A DNA stretch of 64,000 nt, from positions 4,278,001-4,342,000 of the forward strand of contig OZ252023.1 of NCBI GenBank assembly GCA_965247425.1. Direction: 5' to 3'. Position numbers and translations under genes: made by a program. Below are positions 18,415-26,588 of this stretch, piece after piece; positions within the stretch are counted from its first letter, which is position 1; every line of letters begins with the position of its first letter. The stretch comes from CAZOZZ01 sp965247425. Lineage in GTDB: Bacteria > Acidobacteriota > Terriglobia > 20CM-2-55-15. A model generated the notes under the pieces. It was not told the origin of the DNA. It saw only the letters and a program-made list of their open reading frames with translations, and made no database searches.

Positions 18415-18894
18415 ATGGAACAACAGACCAATCGGAGAAAATCAATGCTCTGGCTACTCTTCGCTCTGGGAGCGGTACTTTCTTGGGGGATGTACGGACC
18501 GACCTTGCACCAGGGCCAGGTGGCGCTGGGCAACCCATTACGCGCGCTGCTATGCGTCGGCGTGGCTTACTTCTTGATCGCGATACTGGTCCCGTTAGGG
18601 TCGCTTTCCGCTTCGGGAGAGTTGAGCGGGTTTACCAGACAGGGTGCGACGATCGCAACCATCGCGGGTGGTCTGGGCGCACTGGGCGCCGTGTGCATCA
18701 TCTATGCCTTCAGGGCCGGCGGTCTCCCAACCTATGTCATGCCCGTCGTCTTCGGCGGAGCCCCCCTGGTAAACGTGGTTGTCTCGATGTGGCTCCATCC
18801 ACCCGAGACCGCGCCGAATCCTCTCCTCTACTTCGGCTTCGTCCTGGTGGCCAGCGGCGCTGGCATGGTCCTCTACTTTAAACCCCCCGGTTAA
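18415..18894 (+). CDS. Small DMT/EamA-like membrane protein (half-size)
   Basis: A 159-residue membrane protein with four or five predicted helices. It begins with WLLFALGAVLSWGMYGP, resembling the first half of EamA/RhaT-type drug/metabolite transporters, which normally have ten helices. At half size it may function as a dimer, as in EmrE-like transporters. The ATG is one base after the propeller stop codon; an alternative ATG at 18445 has GGAGA upstream and would remove ten hydrophilic residues. Third gene of the MFS/PQQ unit. Confidence 0.75.
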   Translation: MEQQTNRRKSMLWLLFALGAVLSWGMYGPTLHQGQVALGNPLRALLCVGVAYFLIAILVPLGSLSASGELSGFTRQGATIATIAGGLGALGAVCIIYAFRAGGLPTYVMPVVFGGAPLVNVVVSMWLHPPETAPNPLLYFGFVLVASGAGMVLYFKPPG

Positions 18895-18908
18895 CGAAGG
18901 CCTGCTAA

Positions 18909-18982
18909 TTCGGGGACGGAGGCACAACAGGCCAAACCACTTATCACCTGAGACTTGCGATAATTATGCCTCCGTCCCCGAA
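18909..18982. repeat. REP-like palindromic element with GGGGACGGAGGC arms
   Basis: A perfect 16-base inverted repeat, TTCGGGGACGGAGGCA at 18909-18924 and its complement at 18967-18982, separated by 42 bases. Sequences of this type occur as dispersed palindromes near REP-associated transposases in many bacteria. No transposase gene is present here. A second, shorter GGGGA...TCCCC palindrome follows at about 19018-19041. Confidence 0.7.
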
Positions 18983-19042
18983 ATAGAACTCCGCAAACTG
19001 TTTGTTATCTGATTCTTGGGGAAATAGTTTCTCTGTCCCCCT

Positions 19043-19375
19043 TTAGTTTTCCGAGGGTGGGCTTGTATTGGTGTACGTGGCCAACGAGGTGATCCGGGAG
19101 CGACACGACCGTGATGCCGATGCCCGTATTCGATGCGGGATATAGCTTCCTTCCCTACTCCCTATTGCTGCCGTCGCCCCCCCCCCGGATCTGCGGAACC
19201 ACAGGGCCTTGCTGATCCTGGTGTTGACTTCCGCTCCACGGGCGATGAGTTGCTTCATCAGATCGACATGGTTGATCTGCTCCTGGTCTGTGCTCAGAGG
19301 GGGATACCACGTGCGTTGCGCGTACGCGGCATCAATCGTGGCGTACAACGGCGCCAACCCCCCAGTCGCTGGCAA
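19043..19375 (-). pseudogene. Out-of-frame 3' continuation of the ankyrin-repeat gene
   Basis: This frame resumes exactly where the ankyrin frame upstream is lost. It reads LAPLYATIDAAYAQRTWYPP and then VDLMKQLIARGAEVNTRISKALW, a recognisable final ankyrin unit. A run of six G (minus strand, 19357-19362) sits at the junction; with five G the two frames join as ASDWGLAPLYATID. Homology is lost again after KALWF, beside a ten-base C run at 19177-19186. The last codons read YTNTSPPSEN. The gene is either decayed or affected by homopolymer sequencing errors. Confidence 0.7.
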
Positions 19376-20192
19376 GGCTGGGATCGGCGCCGGCGTTGAG
19401 CAGGAACTTGCCGATGTCGAAGTGGCTGTTCATGATGGCCGTCGCCATGGCGGTCATTTCGTCGAGCGCACTCGCCTGGTTGACGTTCGCCCCGACCTCA
19501 ACAAGCGCCCGAACCGCGGCCATCTGGCCTTCCCGGGCAGCCAGATGGAGGGCGGTGTTGCCGCCCATCTGGGTGGGGCCTCCACGCCCCGGACGGCCTC
19601 CGCCACCGTGAAGCGCATGGACCTGGGAGGTGATATCCAGGTTTGCGCCGTTAGCGGCCAACAATCGAATGACGTCGGATCGATTCAACGCGGCCGCAAA
19701 CATCGCCGCCGTCTGACCGTACGCGGATTCGGTGGCGTTCACGTCGGCGCTGTGGTCCACCAAAACCTGGACCGCGGCCGTAATGCCCGATGCAGCGGCC
19801 AGCATGAGCGGTGTGGTTCGCTGAGCGTTCGACGAGTTTGCATCCGCCCCCGCTTCCAGCATGAGCCTGAGGATCGCCGCGTTGCCGCGCTTGGCGGCGA
19901 TAAACAGCGGAGTCAGGGCTCCCAGACGCGTTTCCGAGTTGAGGTCCGCTCCAGCCTGGATGAGCAGTCGCACCATCACTCGATCATCCGTGTACGCCGC
20001 CCAGTGCAATGCCGTCGTGCCGTCGCCCTGGGCTCCATTCACGTCGGCGTTTTCGCCGAGGAGTCTCTCCACCCCAGGCATGTCGCCGTCCATCGCCGCC
20101 CTGGACAGCCGAGCGTCCTGGGTAGCCGCCGAAACCAGCATCGTCATCCACAGAACACCAATCAAGCTCTGACCTATTCGACCCAGCATCAT
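19332..20192 (-). CDS. Secreted ankyrin-repeat protein, frameshifted near its end
   Basis: A 286-residue frame with a signal peptide (cleavage near SAAT) and about seven ankyrin repeats with the hallmarks TALHWAAYTDD, TPLFIAAKRGN, TPLMLAAASG and TALHLAAREGQ. A glycine-rich insert (GGGGRPGRGGPTQMGG) lies between repeats, as in acidobacterial relatives. Proteins of this kind are regularly encoded beside DUF1552 and DUF1592 genes, as here; the ankyrin stack presumably mediates protein contacts in the periplasm. The frame ends prematurely in a non-homologous VRHD tail; see the out-of-frame continuation downstream. ATG at 20192, with a second ATG immediately after it; AAGGA lies upstream. Confidence 0.85.
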   Translation of the reverse strand: MMLGRIGQSLIGVLWMTMLVSAATQDARLSRAAMDGDMPGVERLLGENADVNGAQGDGTTALHWAAYTDDRVMVRLLIQAGADLNSETRLGALTPLFIAAKRGNAAILRLMLEAGADANSSNAQRTTPLMLAAASGITAAVQVLVDHSADVNATESAYGQTAAMFAAALNRSDVIRLLAANGANLDITSQVHALHGGGGRPGRGGPTQMGGNTALHLAAREGQMAAVRALVEVGANVNQASALDEMTAMATAIMNSHFDIGKFLLNAGADPSLASDWGVGAVVRHD

Positions 20193-20234
20193 TGGTCCTT
20201 CCTTCGAGTTGAAGTCCTACTCACCACACGGGTG

Positions 20235-21605
20235 TCAAATGGCGACCGTTCCAGTGCTGTCGCCGATGTACTTCTGTTCAATCCCCAGCTTGTGCAACAC
20301 CGACAACAGACCGTTGGCCTGCGGAGTTTCCTCGTTGGTCCTCACATGCAGGTTGCCCTGGACTGTCCCGCTGGCGTGGCCGAGCAACAGGAAGGGCGTT
20401 CTCCTGTGGGCATGCACCTGCGAATCGCCCATGGCGCTTCCGTACAGGATCAACGAATGATCCAGCAGGTTGCCGTCGCCGTCCGGTGTGTTCCGGAGTT
20501 GTTCCGCGAAGTATGCCAGCAAGTCCACGTGGTACCGGTTGATCTCCGCGAAATTTTTGACGCCTTTGGGAGTGTTGCCGTGGTGCGATGCCGAGTGGAA
20601 GGGGTCGGTGTTGCCACTCTCGGGGAAAACGCGGTTGCTCGTGTCACGGCCCCATTTGAACGTGGACACGCGGGTGACGTCGGCAGAAAAAGCCAGCACT
20701 TGCAGATCCGTCATCAGCTTCACGTGTTCGTGCCAGGAGTCGGGCACTCCGATCGGAGCTTCCGGCAGTTCCCTGTCCGGGTTCTCGAGATTATAGGCTT
20801 CGATCCCTTCGATCCGCCTTTCGACCTCACGCACATTATCGAGATAGTCGGCAAGCCTCGCGCGGTCGGGCGCGTTGAGATTCTGGCCGAGACGCGTTAC
20901 GTCGTGCATGATGCCGTCGAGAATGCTGCGGCCGATGCGCCGCCGGTTGGCCCGGTCTTCCCTGGAGCCGCCATCGCCGAACAGGTCCTCGAACGCCATG
21001 CGAGGATTCAGGGTCATGGGCAGAGGGGTTGTCGGCGACGACCAGCTTACGGTGTCCATGTACACGCAACTGTAGTTGAAGGCGCAGAGGCCGGCTGCGT
21101 CGAAGTTCTCCGTGCACAGTTGGATCGAAGGCAGCGGCGTGTCCTGACCGAACTGCTGCGCATAGAGTTGGTCGATCGAGGTGCCGTTCCTGACGTCGGA
21201 ACCCATCGTTTGCTTGGGATGCGCAGCCGTCAAGAAAACCGCGCTCGACCGGAAGTGGTCTGCGCCGACTTCTTCAGCGGTCTTCGGGTCCGCCTGCTGG
21301 CAGTCCATCATCGTGACCAGGGTCACATATTCCCGAAATCGTTCGAGAGGCTCGAGAATCGGTGTGAATGCGAAGTCGCGGCCCTCTTTTACCGGCATCC
21401 ACAGGTTCATGTCTGTGCCGACTTCCGTGCTGCCTGCATTGCCGTGGACGACTTCCAGGCCGACGAAGCGGCTCTTCGGCGCCGCGGCAGTCTGGGCAAT
21501 GGCCGTCTGTGCCGGCACCATCGCCTCGAGAAAGGGAAGCGCAACGACAGCTCCCATCCCACGGAGAACCGTACGCCTGGAAAGGTGCTTCTTCGTGACG
21601 AACAT
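20235..21605 (-). CDS. DUF1552 domain protein, Tat-exported
   Basis: A 456-residue protein of the DUF1552 family, found in Planctomycetota, Acidobacteriota and Verrucomicrobiota as partner of DUF1592 cytochrome-like proteins. The N terminus carries a twin-arginine signal (SRRTVLRGMGAVVALPFLEA). The body shows the family-typical NGTSIDQLYAQQ, RRIGRSILDGIMHDV and HHGNTPKGVKNFAEINRYH segments and a C-terminal VHAHRRTPFLLLGHASG region. The fold resembles alkaline-phosphatase/sulfatase-like DUF1501 relatives, but function is unknown. GAGGAG lies eight bases before the ATG. It is 26 bases downstream of DUF1592 and 42 bases upstream of the ankyrin gene. Confidence 0.93.
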   Translation of the reverse strand: MFVTKKHLSRRTVLRGMGAVVALPFLEAMVPAQTAIAQTAAAPKSRFVGLEVVHGNAGSTEVGTDMNLWMPVKEGRDFAFTPILEPLERFREYVTLVTMMDCQQADPKTAEEVGADHFRSSAVFLTAAHPKQTMGSDVRNGTSIDQLYAQQFGQDTPLPSIQLCTENFDAAGLCAFNYSCVYMDTVSWSSPTTPLPMTLNPRMAFEDLFGDGGSREDRANRRRIGRSILDGIMHDVTRLGQNLNAPDRARLADYLDNVREVERRIEGIEAYNLENPDRELPEAPIGVPDSWHEHVKLMTDLQVLAFSADVTRVSTFKWGRDTSNRVFPESGNTDPFHSASHHGNTPKGVKNFAEINRYHVDLLAYFAEQLRNTPDGDGNLLDHSLILYGSAMGDSQVHAHRRTPFLLLGHASGTVQGNLHVRTNEETPQANGLLSVLHKLGIEQKYIGDSTGTVAI

Positions 21606-21631
21606 ATTCGAATCTCCTCTGTCCTCGACGA

Positions 21632-24043
21632 CTAGTTTTCTCGCTCGCTTATCTCCGGCAATCTCGACATCTGGAACGGCGCGCTCTTCACAATGCCGAG
21701 GACGAACGACGAACTGCGGTTAACGTTGCCGGCGGCCTCACTCATGATTGCGCGAACGGTGGGCATATCCCGGTGGTCGGTGACACGGCCCAGCCCGTAG
21801 GCCAGGAGACTTTCGGTAAATCCGCGCAGGAAGGAATCGGTCCGGTCGAGCAATGCCTGCCGAACTCCGGCCGGTCCATCCAGATCCATACCGTCGAACA
21901 TCCTTCCCGATGGATCGATAGGAAAACCGCTGTCGTTGGTCCGCCAGACGCCGACCGCATCGAAGTTCTCGAGCGCCAGCCCGATCGGGTCCATGATCTG
22001 GTGGCAGCCCGAACAAGCCGGGCTCGCCCGGTGTTGTTCCATCCGGTCACGAACCCTCAGAACCTTCTGGTTGTCGACCGCCTCGGTCAGCGGCGGCACG
22101 ACCGGAGGCGGCGACGGCGGAGGCGTTCCGAGCAAAACCTCCAGTACATACTTGCCGCGTACCACCGGAGACGTCCTGTTGGCCAACGACGTCATCGTCA
22201 ACAAGCCCGCCTTTCCGATCAACCCGAACCGGTTCGGATCGGAAAGCTGCACACGTCTGAAACGGGGGCCGACAACGTTCGGGATGCCGTAGTGCTTGGC
22301 CAGCACTTCATCGACGAACGTGTAATCCGCCTCCAGCAACTCCACGGGACTACGGTCCTCGCTGAGGATATTGTCGAATAGCAGTTCCACTTCCCGCCGC
22401 ATCGACTCTCCGAGGTTCCGCGTGTAATTCGGGAAAAGGCCCGGTTCGGGCAGGACATCCCGAATCCCCTGCAGACCCAGCCACTGCCCTGCAAAACTCG
22501 TCGCCAGCGCTTCCGAGCGTGGGTCGGCCAGCATCCGCTTTACTTGTCGCTCCAGTGTTGCCGGATCACTGAGCCTGCCCTCGGAGGCAATGTTCACGAG
22601 TTCGTCGTCGGGGATGCTGCTCCACAGGAAATAGGACAGGCGGGACGCCAGTTCGAGTTCGCTGATGGGATAGTTCGCCCCGGGCGTCGCTCCGTCCGGC
22701 ACCTGTTCGAACCGAAACACAAACTCGGGCTTGGAAAGAATTCCTTGCAGCGCCACCTGAACGCCGGATTCGAAGCCTCCGTCGACGTATCCGTCCTCGT
22801 AGTGGATCATCAAGCCCTCGAGATCCTCCGGAGTGGGCGGCCGGCGGAAGGCCTGGCCGGCCAGCCTGGAGATGATCTCCTCCGCGCACTCTTTTTCCTC
22901 ACTCCGAGCCGCCGGCCTGCAAGTGAAGATCCTCCGCCGGCTGTCGGTTTCCGAAACGCCGGTCGGATTCATGGGTCCGGTGACGGCAATGGTCTGCAGG
23001 TGCGGAAGAGCGGTCATGCCGGACTGGTTGGCGATGCTGACGTCCAGCAGCGTGTGTTCGTACAGTTGATACTGATCCTCGACCGGTCCGTCGTGTTTCG
23101 AAACGAAAGCAGCCGCAAGCCTCCGCTGGCCCGCCTTGATGGGTACCGATTCCGAGATCAGGACGTTGTCCGTCTCACTCGCGTCCGGATCGATCGTGAA
23201 GACCGCAACCCTTTCGCCATCCACTGAAACTTCCAGTTGCTGGTCCTGGAGCGGTGCTGGCAGCTTGGAACCGATCTGTGCGCCCGTGTAGTAGTAGTAC
23301 AGCTCGAGCTTGAAGGAATAGTCCCCGTCTGCAGTAAAATTATGGACGACCGATATGCCGCCACGCGTTCCGAACGGAGCGCCTTCGACACGGCGCATCT
23401 GGTTGACGGTCTTCGGAACCTTGTAATAGACCTGCGCCGCTGAAGCTTCCGGGTCACCAACGGCCTGGCGGCTGATCTTGCCAGCTGCGCGGAGATACGC
23501 GTTCATCAACGCCGGGGTCACCGTCAGGGCGTCCGCCATGTTGTCGAACCCATTCGTCCGGGCGTCGGGCGGCAGCATCGCCGAAACATCCACGGTCAGG
23601 CCCAGCAAGTCGCGGATAGAATTGCGGTATTCGGTTCGATTGACGCGGTGGAGGTCTGGAGACCGTGTAAACGGGTTTTGGGCGGCAGCCTCATCCACCC
23701 GGGCCTCGAGTGCGGCGGCGAAGTCCCTCAAGACGGCAGGCTCGGGCCTTCCGGCGCCCGCCGGCGGCATCAGGCCCACCCGAAGTTTCCGGATAACTTC
23801 TTCCACTCGGGCCGCGCTTCGCTCCGGACGCGCGAGATCGACATCAGCCCAGGAGAATCCGCCCGACTGCAATGCATCGTTGTGGCAGTACGCGCAGTAC
23901 TGATCTACCAGCGCCTCCTGTGATTCCACCGACGGCGCAGCTTCCAGGCCTTGCCCGGCCAGCATCCCGGACGTACTCCCTCCGACAATCAACAACAGGA
24001 CTACGAGCAGGGGCATACCACCCAGAGTGAACATGCGCTTCAT
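21632..24043 (-). CDS. DUF1592-type multi-domain cytochrome-like protein (DUF1587/1595/1592/1588/1585)
   Basis: An 803-residue exported protein. After a signal peptide comes a c-type heme motif CAYCH (Cys50-His54) with the MPP methionine region typical of planctomycete-type cytochromes. DUF1587 follows (LHRVNRTEYRNSIRDLLGL), then a carbohydrate-binding-like insert, DUF1595, DUF1592 (LASRLSYFLWSSIPDDEL), DUF1588 with a second CSGCH motif near residue 675 (ACSGCHQIMDPIG), and DUF1585 at the C terminus. The two CxxCH motifs predict covalent heme attachment. Function is unknown; it may be a redox partner in polymer degradation. GAGGAG precedes the ATG. First gene of the DUF1592-DUF1552-ankyrin operon. 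Confidence 0.95.
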   Translation of the reverse strand: MKRMFTLGGMPLLVVLLLIVGGSTSGMLAGQGLEAAPSVESQEALVDQYCAYCHNDALQSGGFSWADVDLARPERSAARVEEVIRKLRVGLMPPAGAGRPEPAVLRDFAAALEARVDEAAAQNPFTRSPDLHRVNRTEYRNSIRDLLGLTVDVSAMLPPDARTNGFDNMADALTVTPALMNAYLRAAGKISRQAVGDPEASAAQVYYKVPKTVNQMRRVEGAPFGTRGGISVVHNFTADGDYSFKLELYYYYTGAQIGSKLPAPLQDQQLEVSVDGERVAVFTIDPDASETDNVLISESVPIKAGQRRLAAAFVSKHDGPVEDQYQLYEHTLLDVSIANQSGMTALPHLQTIAVTGPMNPTGVSETDSRRRIFTCRPAARSEEKECAEEIISRLAGQAFRRPPTPEDLEGLMIHYEDGYVDGGFESGVQVALQGILSKPEFVFRFEQVPDGATPGANYPISELELASRLSYFLWSSIPDDELVNIASEGRLSDPATLERQVKRMLADPRSEALATSFAGQWLGLQGIRDVLPEPGLFPNYTRNLGESMRREVELLFDNILSEDRSPVELLEADYTFVDEVLAKHYGIPNVVGPRFRRVQLSDPNRFGLIGKAGLLTMTSLANRTSPVVRGKYVLEVLLGTPPPSPPPVVPPLTEAVDNQKVLRVRDRMEQHRASPACSGCHQIMDPIGLALENFDAVGVWRTNDSGFPIDPSGRMFDGMDLDGPAGVRQALLDRTDSFLRGFTESLLAYGLGRVTDHRDMPTVRAIMSEAAGNVNRSSSFVLGIVKSAPFQMSRLPEISEREN

Positions 24044-24222
24044 GTCATCTCCTCGTCTGACCCGGAGCGGATCACCCCACAGGCCAATCGGAACGCTACT
24101 TCAAGACGGAGTAACTACTTGCGATCACTATAATTAAGGGCGGGTTCCGCGTCAACGTATTACTGCTGCCACCCACGGAGGGTCCCATCCGCGGGAAAAG
24201 GGTCTCGGGCGGTGACCCACAG

Positions 24223-24258
24223 GTCCTGTCCCACGGATCAGGTGGGGTGAGACAGGAC
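24223..24258 (-). terminator. Hairpin after the VOC gene (possible terminator, no U-tract)
   Basis: Arms GTCCTGTCCCAC (24223-24234) and GTGAGACAGGAC (24247-24258) pair with one mismatch around a 12-base loop. It lies 12 bases beyond the stop of the VOC gene and upstream of the DUF1592 start. There is no run of T on the minus strand, so it may be a processing hairpin or a palindromic repeat and not a classical terminator. Confidence 0.35.
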
Positions 24259-24270
24259 ACGAATTCCAGG

Positions 24271-25236
24271 TTACTCCCAGCCTCCTCGACCGCGGCCACG
24301 TCTTCCGCCACCGCCCCCGGTCAGCCGATTCCCCCGGTCTGCATTGGTCACAAGGTTCCAGGCGCAAATCTGCGTCTTGAAATCGTTGACGTCGACGCAA
24401 TTGATGCCGAGGCTGGTCCCGTTTTCCGCGTCGGAGTCCTCGGAAATCATCCCGCGACGTTTCAACTCCACGCCTACAGGACGCGTTTGGTAGTCCGCGA
24501 TGGTGTAGGCCACGTGGTCGAGCGTTCCCATCGCGGCAGACGACTCTTCACCTTCGCTCGTCGCGGTTGGAATCCAGACCGAGTCTCCGAACCATTGGTA
24601 GACATCCCGCCCGGCATCGGTCGTCTGATTGAACCCGAACACGTCGAGGTACCAGTTCGCGAGCGACTTGTAGTCCGGAGAATTCAGGACGATATGGTTG
24701 GCGCTGAGCGCTTTCCACGTCGTCGTCGCAGGCGCGCCAACGGAGGGCCGCGCCATCCAGTCACGCGAAAAGACGCCGATCTCGTTTCCTTCCAGGTCCC
24801 CAAACCAGAAGCCCTTGTCGGTGTCGGACTGCGGGTTCAGGTTTCGCGTCATCAGGGCATCCTGCACCGCGGCCCGGTCCCAGTTATCGATAGTGAACCC
24901 GAACTTCGTGATCCCGGGTGCCACGTCGCCGGCTTGTGCCTGTCGGACGATCATGAGCGTGTCGCCACCGGTGTCGCCGTACCAGAGGTGAGTCTCCCTT
25001 TCGTTCGACTCGCCCTTCTGCATCGCAAAGACTTCCATGTACCAGTCGACCGTCTGCTGCATGTCCGGCGCCGTATACGTGTAGTGATTCAACCAGGCCG
25101 GCTTGAACGACGGCAGGGCGAAGGCGTCCAGCGTCAGTGCAGCACTCGCGGCCGCAACGGCCAGCCCCCCGAGGAGTTGTCGTCGCGTCATTCGTCCGGG
25201 TTGAATGTTTCGAAATGCCTTTTCAATGGGTTGCAT
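24271..25236 (-). CDS. VOC-family (glyoxalase/dioxygenase fold) protein with Tat signal
   Basis: A 321-residue protein with a twin-arginine signal (MTRRQLLGGLAVAAASAAL) and two VOC modules. The first starts at WLNHYTYTAPDMQQTVDWYME and the second at ALSANHIVLNSPDYKSLANWYLDVF, each with the paired beta-alpha-beta-beta-beta pattern and candidate metal ligands His and Glu (NHY/HVAY, GNEIGVF). Extradiol-dioxygenase-like or glyoxalase-like chemistry is possible but not determined. The C terminus is Gly/Arg-rich (GGGGRRGRGRGG). The ATG at 25236 is preferred because GGAGATAGGC precedes it; the longer frame adds 24 residues without export features. Confidence 0.85.
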   Translation of the reverse strand: MQPIEKAFRNIQPGRMTRRQLLGGLAVAAASAALTLDAFALPSFKPAWLNHYTYTAPDMQQTVDWYMEVFAMQKGESNERETHLWYGDTGGDTLMIVRQAQAGDVAPGITKFGFTIDNWDRAAVQDALMTRNLNPQSDTDKGFWFGDLEGNEIGVFSRDWMARPSVGAPATTTWKALSANHIVLNSPDYKSLANWYLDVFGFNQTTDAGRDVYQWFGDSVWIPTATSEGEESSAAMGTLDHVAYTIADYQTRPVGVELKRRGMISEDSDAENGTSLGINCVDVNDFKTQICAWNLVTNADRGNRLTGGGGGRRGRGRGGWE

Positions 25237-25499
25237 GCCTATCTCCTCTCGACGACCCGTCTTCGTCACTGAACCGGCCGTCCCGCAAACTTGGTTATTC
25301 GATCGCATCTCTAGAGGGCATTGGTGTCGCCGGATGGTATCCGAGCGCAGCCCGGAAGAAAACCAAAAACGTTCCTTTGGGATGATTTCGACAGGATATC
25401 TTTTGCCCTGTCCGGCAACCGGAGGTATACTCCCGCCCCGCAGTCCCCCCGTACCTAGGGAGAACGGAGGCCGAGAACCTGACGCCGGCTTGTGGGTCC
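25237..25499. other. Gene-free spacer upstream of the acetamidase relic
   Basis: I see no coding region with recognisable domains here on either strand. It should contain the promoter of the VOC gene (minus strand), but no convincing -35/-10 pair was found. Confidence 0.4.
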
Positions 25500-25653
25500 T
25501 TCACATGATCGAGCTGTTACGGAGCGCGGTTTCAATCGGAAGCAGGCGTACGCGATTTGCAGCGCCGGCGTGGATCTCTGGATCAGTAACGTCGTCGATG
25601 TTCCGAACTTCACCGTATCGGCCCGCCTGCACGAGGCGATTTTCGTCAAGTAA
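25500..25653 (+). pseudogene. C-terminal relic of an acetamidase/formamidase (FmdA/AmdA) gene
   Basis: The frame ending at TAA 25651-25653 reads RGFNRKQAYAICSAGVDLWI then SNVVDVPNFTVSARLHEAIF, which matches the C-terminal signature of the acetamidase/formamidase family (AYxLCSxAxDLxISxxVDxPNxxVxAxLPxxIF). Just upstream, a neighbouring frame reads MIELL, the residues expected before it, so a frameshift lies near 25520. An in-frame stop occurs at 25480 and no further homology is seen upstream. About 50 of the several hundred residues normal for the family survive. Recognition is by motif memory only. Confidence 0.6.
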
Positions 25654-25664
25654 GGAGATCCACG

Positions 25665-26588
25665 ATTCGAATCACCAGAGCCTTGTTGTTGATCTTTCTT
25701 GTCGGTATGGTCGCCCAACCGGCAGCCGCCCGTCCTCCGTTTCTGGAGCTGTTCCGGGGAGACCCGCTACGGAATCAGGATCGGGACGGCTGTGTGACGT
25801 GCCACGTGAACCCCCAGGGGGGCGGACCGCGAAATGAGTTCGGACGTGCGTTTGCGACAAACGAATTCACGATCACTCCCCTTCTGCGGTCCGATTTTCC
25901 CGATAGGTTCGATTTCACCACTGCCGAGATGCCGACGGGGGGCACGATGTACTTTTCCGGCACGGCCGACGAGGGCATCGTGTTCGAAAAGGATGGCAAT
26001 AAATATCTGGTCGACTTACCGGCTATTGTCGAAAACCGTCTTGTCGAGCGGCCGCCAGACCCGCCGCCACCGCCGCCGATGCATCGGATCGCCAATTTCA
26101 GCTTCTTCATCACCAGCATCGGGCCCGGTAACGGGGGCAACCTCGGCGGGCTTTCCGGGGCTGATCGTCACTGTCAGGCACTGGCTGGGGCCGTCGACGC
26201 GGGGCACAAGACCTGGCGGGCGTATCTCAGTACGAGTTTCGAGGGAGACCCGATCGTCAATGCGGGCGACCGTATAGGCAGCGGACCGTGGTTCAACTCG
26301 AAGGGGGTCCTGGTTGCACGTGGCGTCGCCGACCTGCACCGTGCTGAGGGCCGTCTCAACAAGGAAACGGCTCTCAACGAGAAAGGCGAAGTCGTAAACG
26401 GGCGAGGTGACGATCCGAACACGCACGACATCCTGACCGGCGCGTTGATGGACGGCACGGTGGCCGTGGACATGAATTGCCGCAACTGGACCAGTTCCGG
26501 TGAAGAAGTCGCGATCGTGGGCCATTTCGACCGGCAGGGTGGCGGTGATGATCAACAGGACCGTGGAAAACGCATTTCATCCGCGTGA
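25665..26588 (+). CDS. Secreted c-type heme protein with C-terminal lectin/NC10-like domain, probable ATT start
   Basis: A 307-residue exported protein if begun at ATT 25665. AAGGAG lies seven to eight bases before this ATT, and it gives a signal peptide with Arg residues before ALLLIFLVGMVAQPAAA; otherwise the first standard start is TTG 25683 without a binding site. A c-type heme motif CVTCH follows (about residues 38-42). A proline-rich linker (RPPDPPPPPPM) then leads to a domain with ITSIGPGNGGNLGGLSGADRH and WRAYLSTS, RIGSGPWFN blocks seen in secreted bacterial proteins related to the collagen NC10/endostatin-like fold. The family-typical Cys-containing end (SHPSRGC-like) is absent after GHFDRQGGGDD; a frameshift near 26550 may have altered the tail. 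Confidence 0.7.
   Translation: MRITRALLLIFLVGMVAQPAAARPPFLELFRGDPLRNQDRDGCVTCHVNPQGGGPRNEFGRAFATNEFTITPLLRSDFPDRFDFTTAEMPTGGTMYFSGTADEGIVFEKDGNKYLVDLPAIVENRLVERPPDPPPPPPMHRIANFSFFITSIGPGNGGNLGGLSGADRHCQALAGAVDAGHKTWRAYLSTSFEGDPIVNAGDRIGSGPWFNSKGVLVARGVADLHRAEGRLNKETALNEKGEVVNGRGDDPNTHDILTGALMDGTVAVDMNCRNWTSSGEEVAIVGHFDRQGGGDDQQDRGKRISSA

Noticed and set aside
19209..21635. Plus-strand open frame of 808 codons opposite the ankyrin and DUF1552 genes
   Set aside because: It is antisense to two well-supported genes, has no recognisable domain and shows the Arg/His/Val-rich composition of high-GC mirror frames.
24247..25272. Plus-strand frame of 341 codons opposite the VOC gene
   Set aside because: Antisense shadow of a Tat-exported two-module VOC protein.
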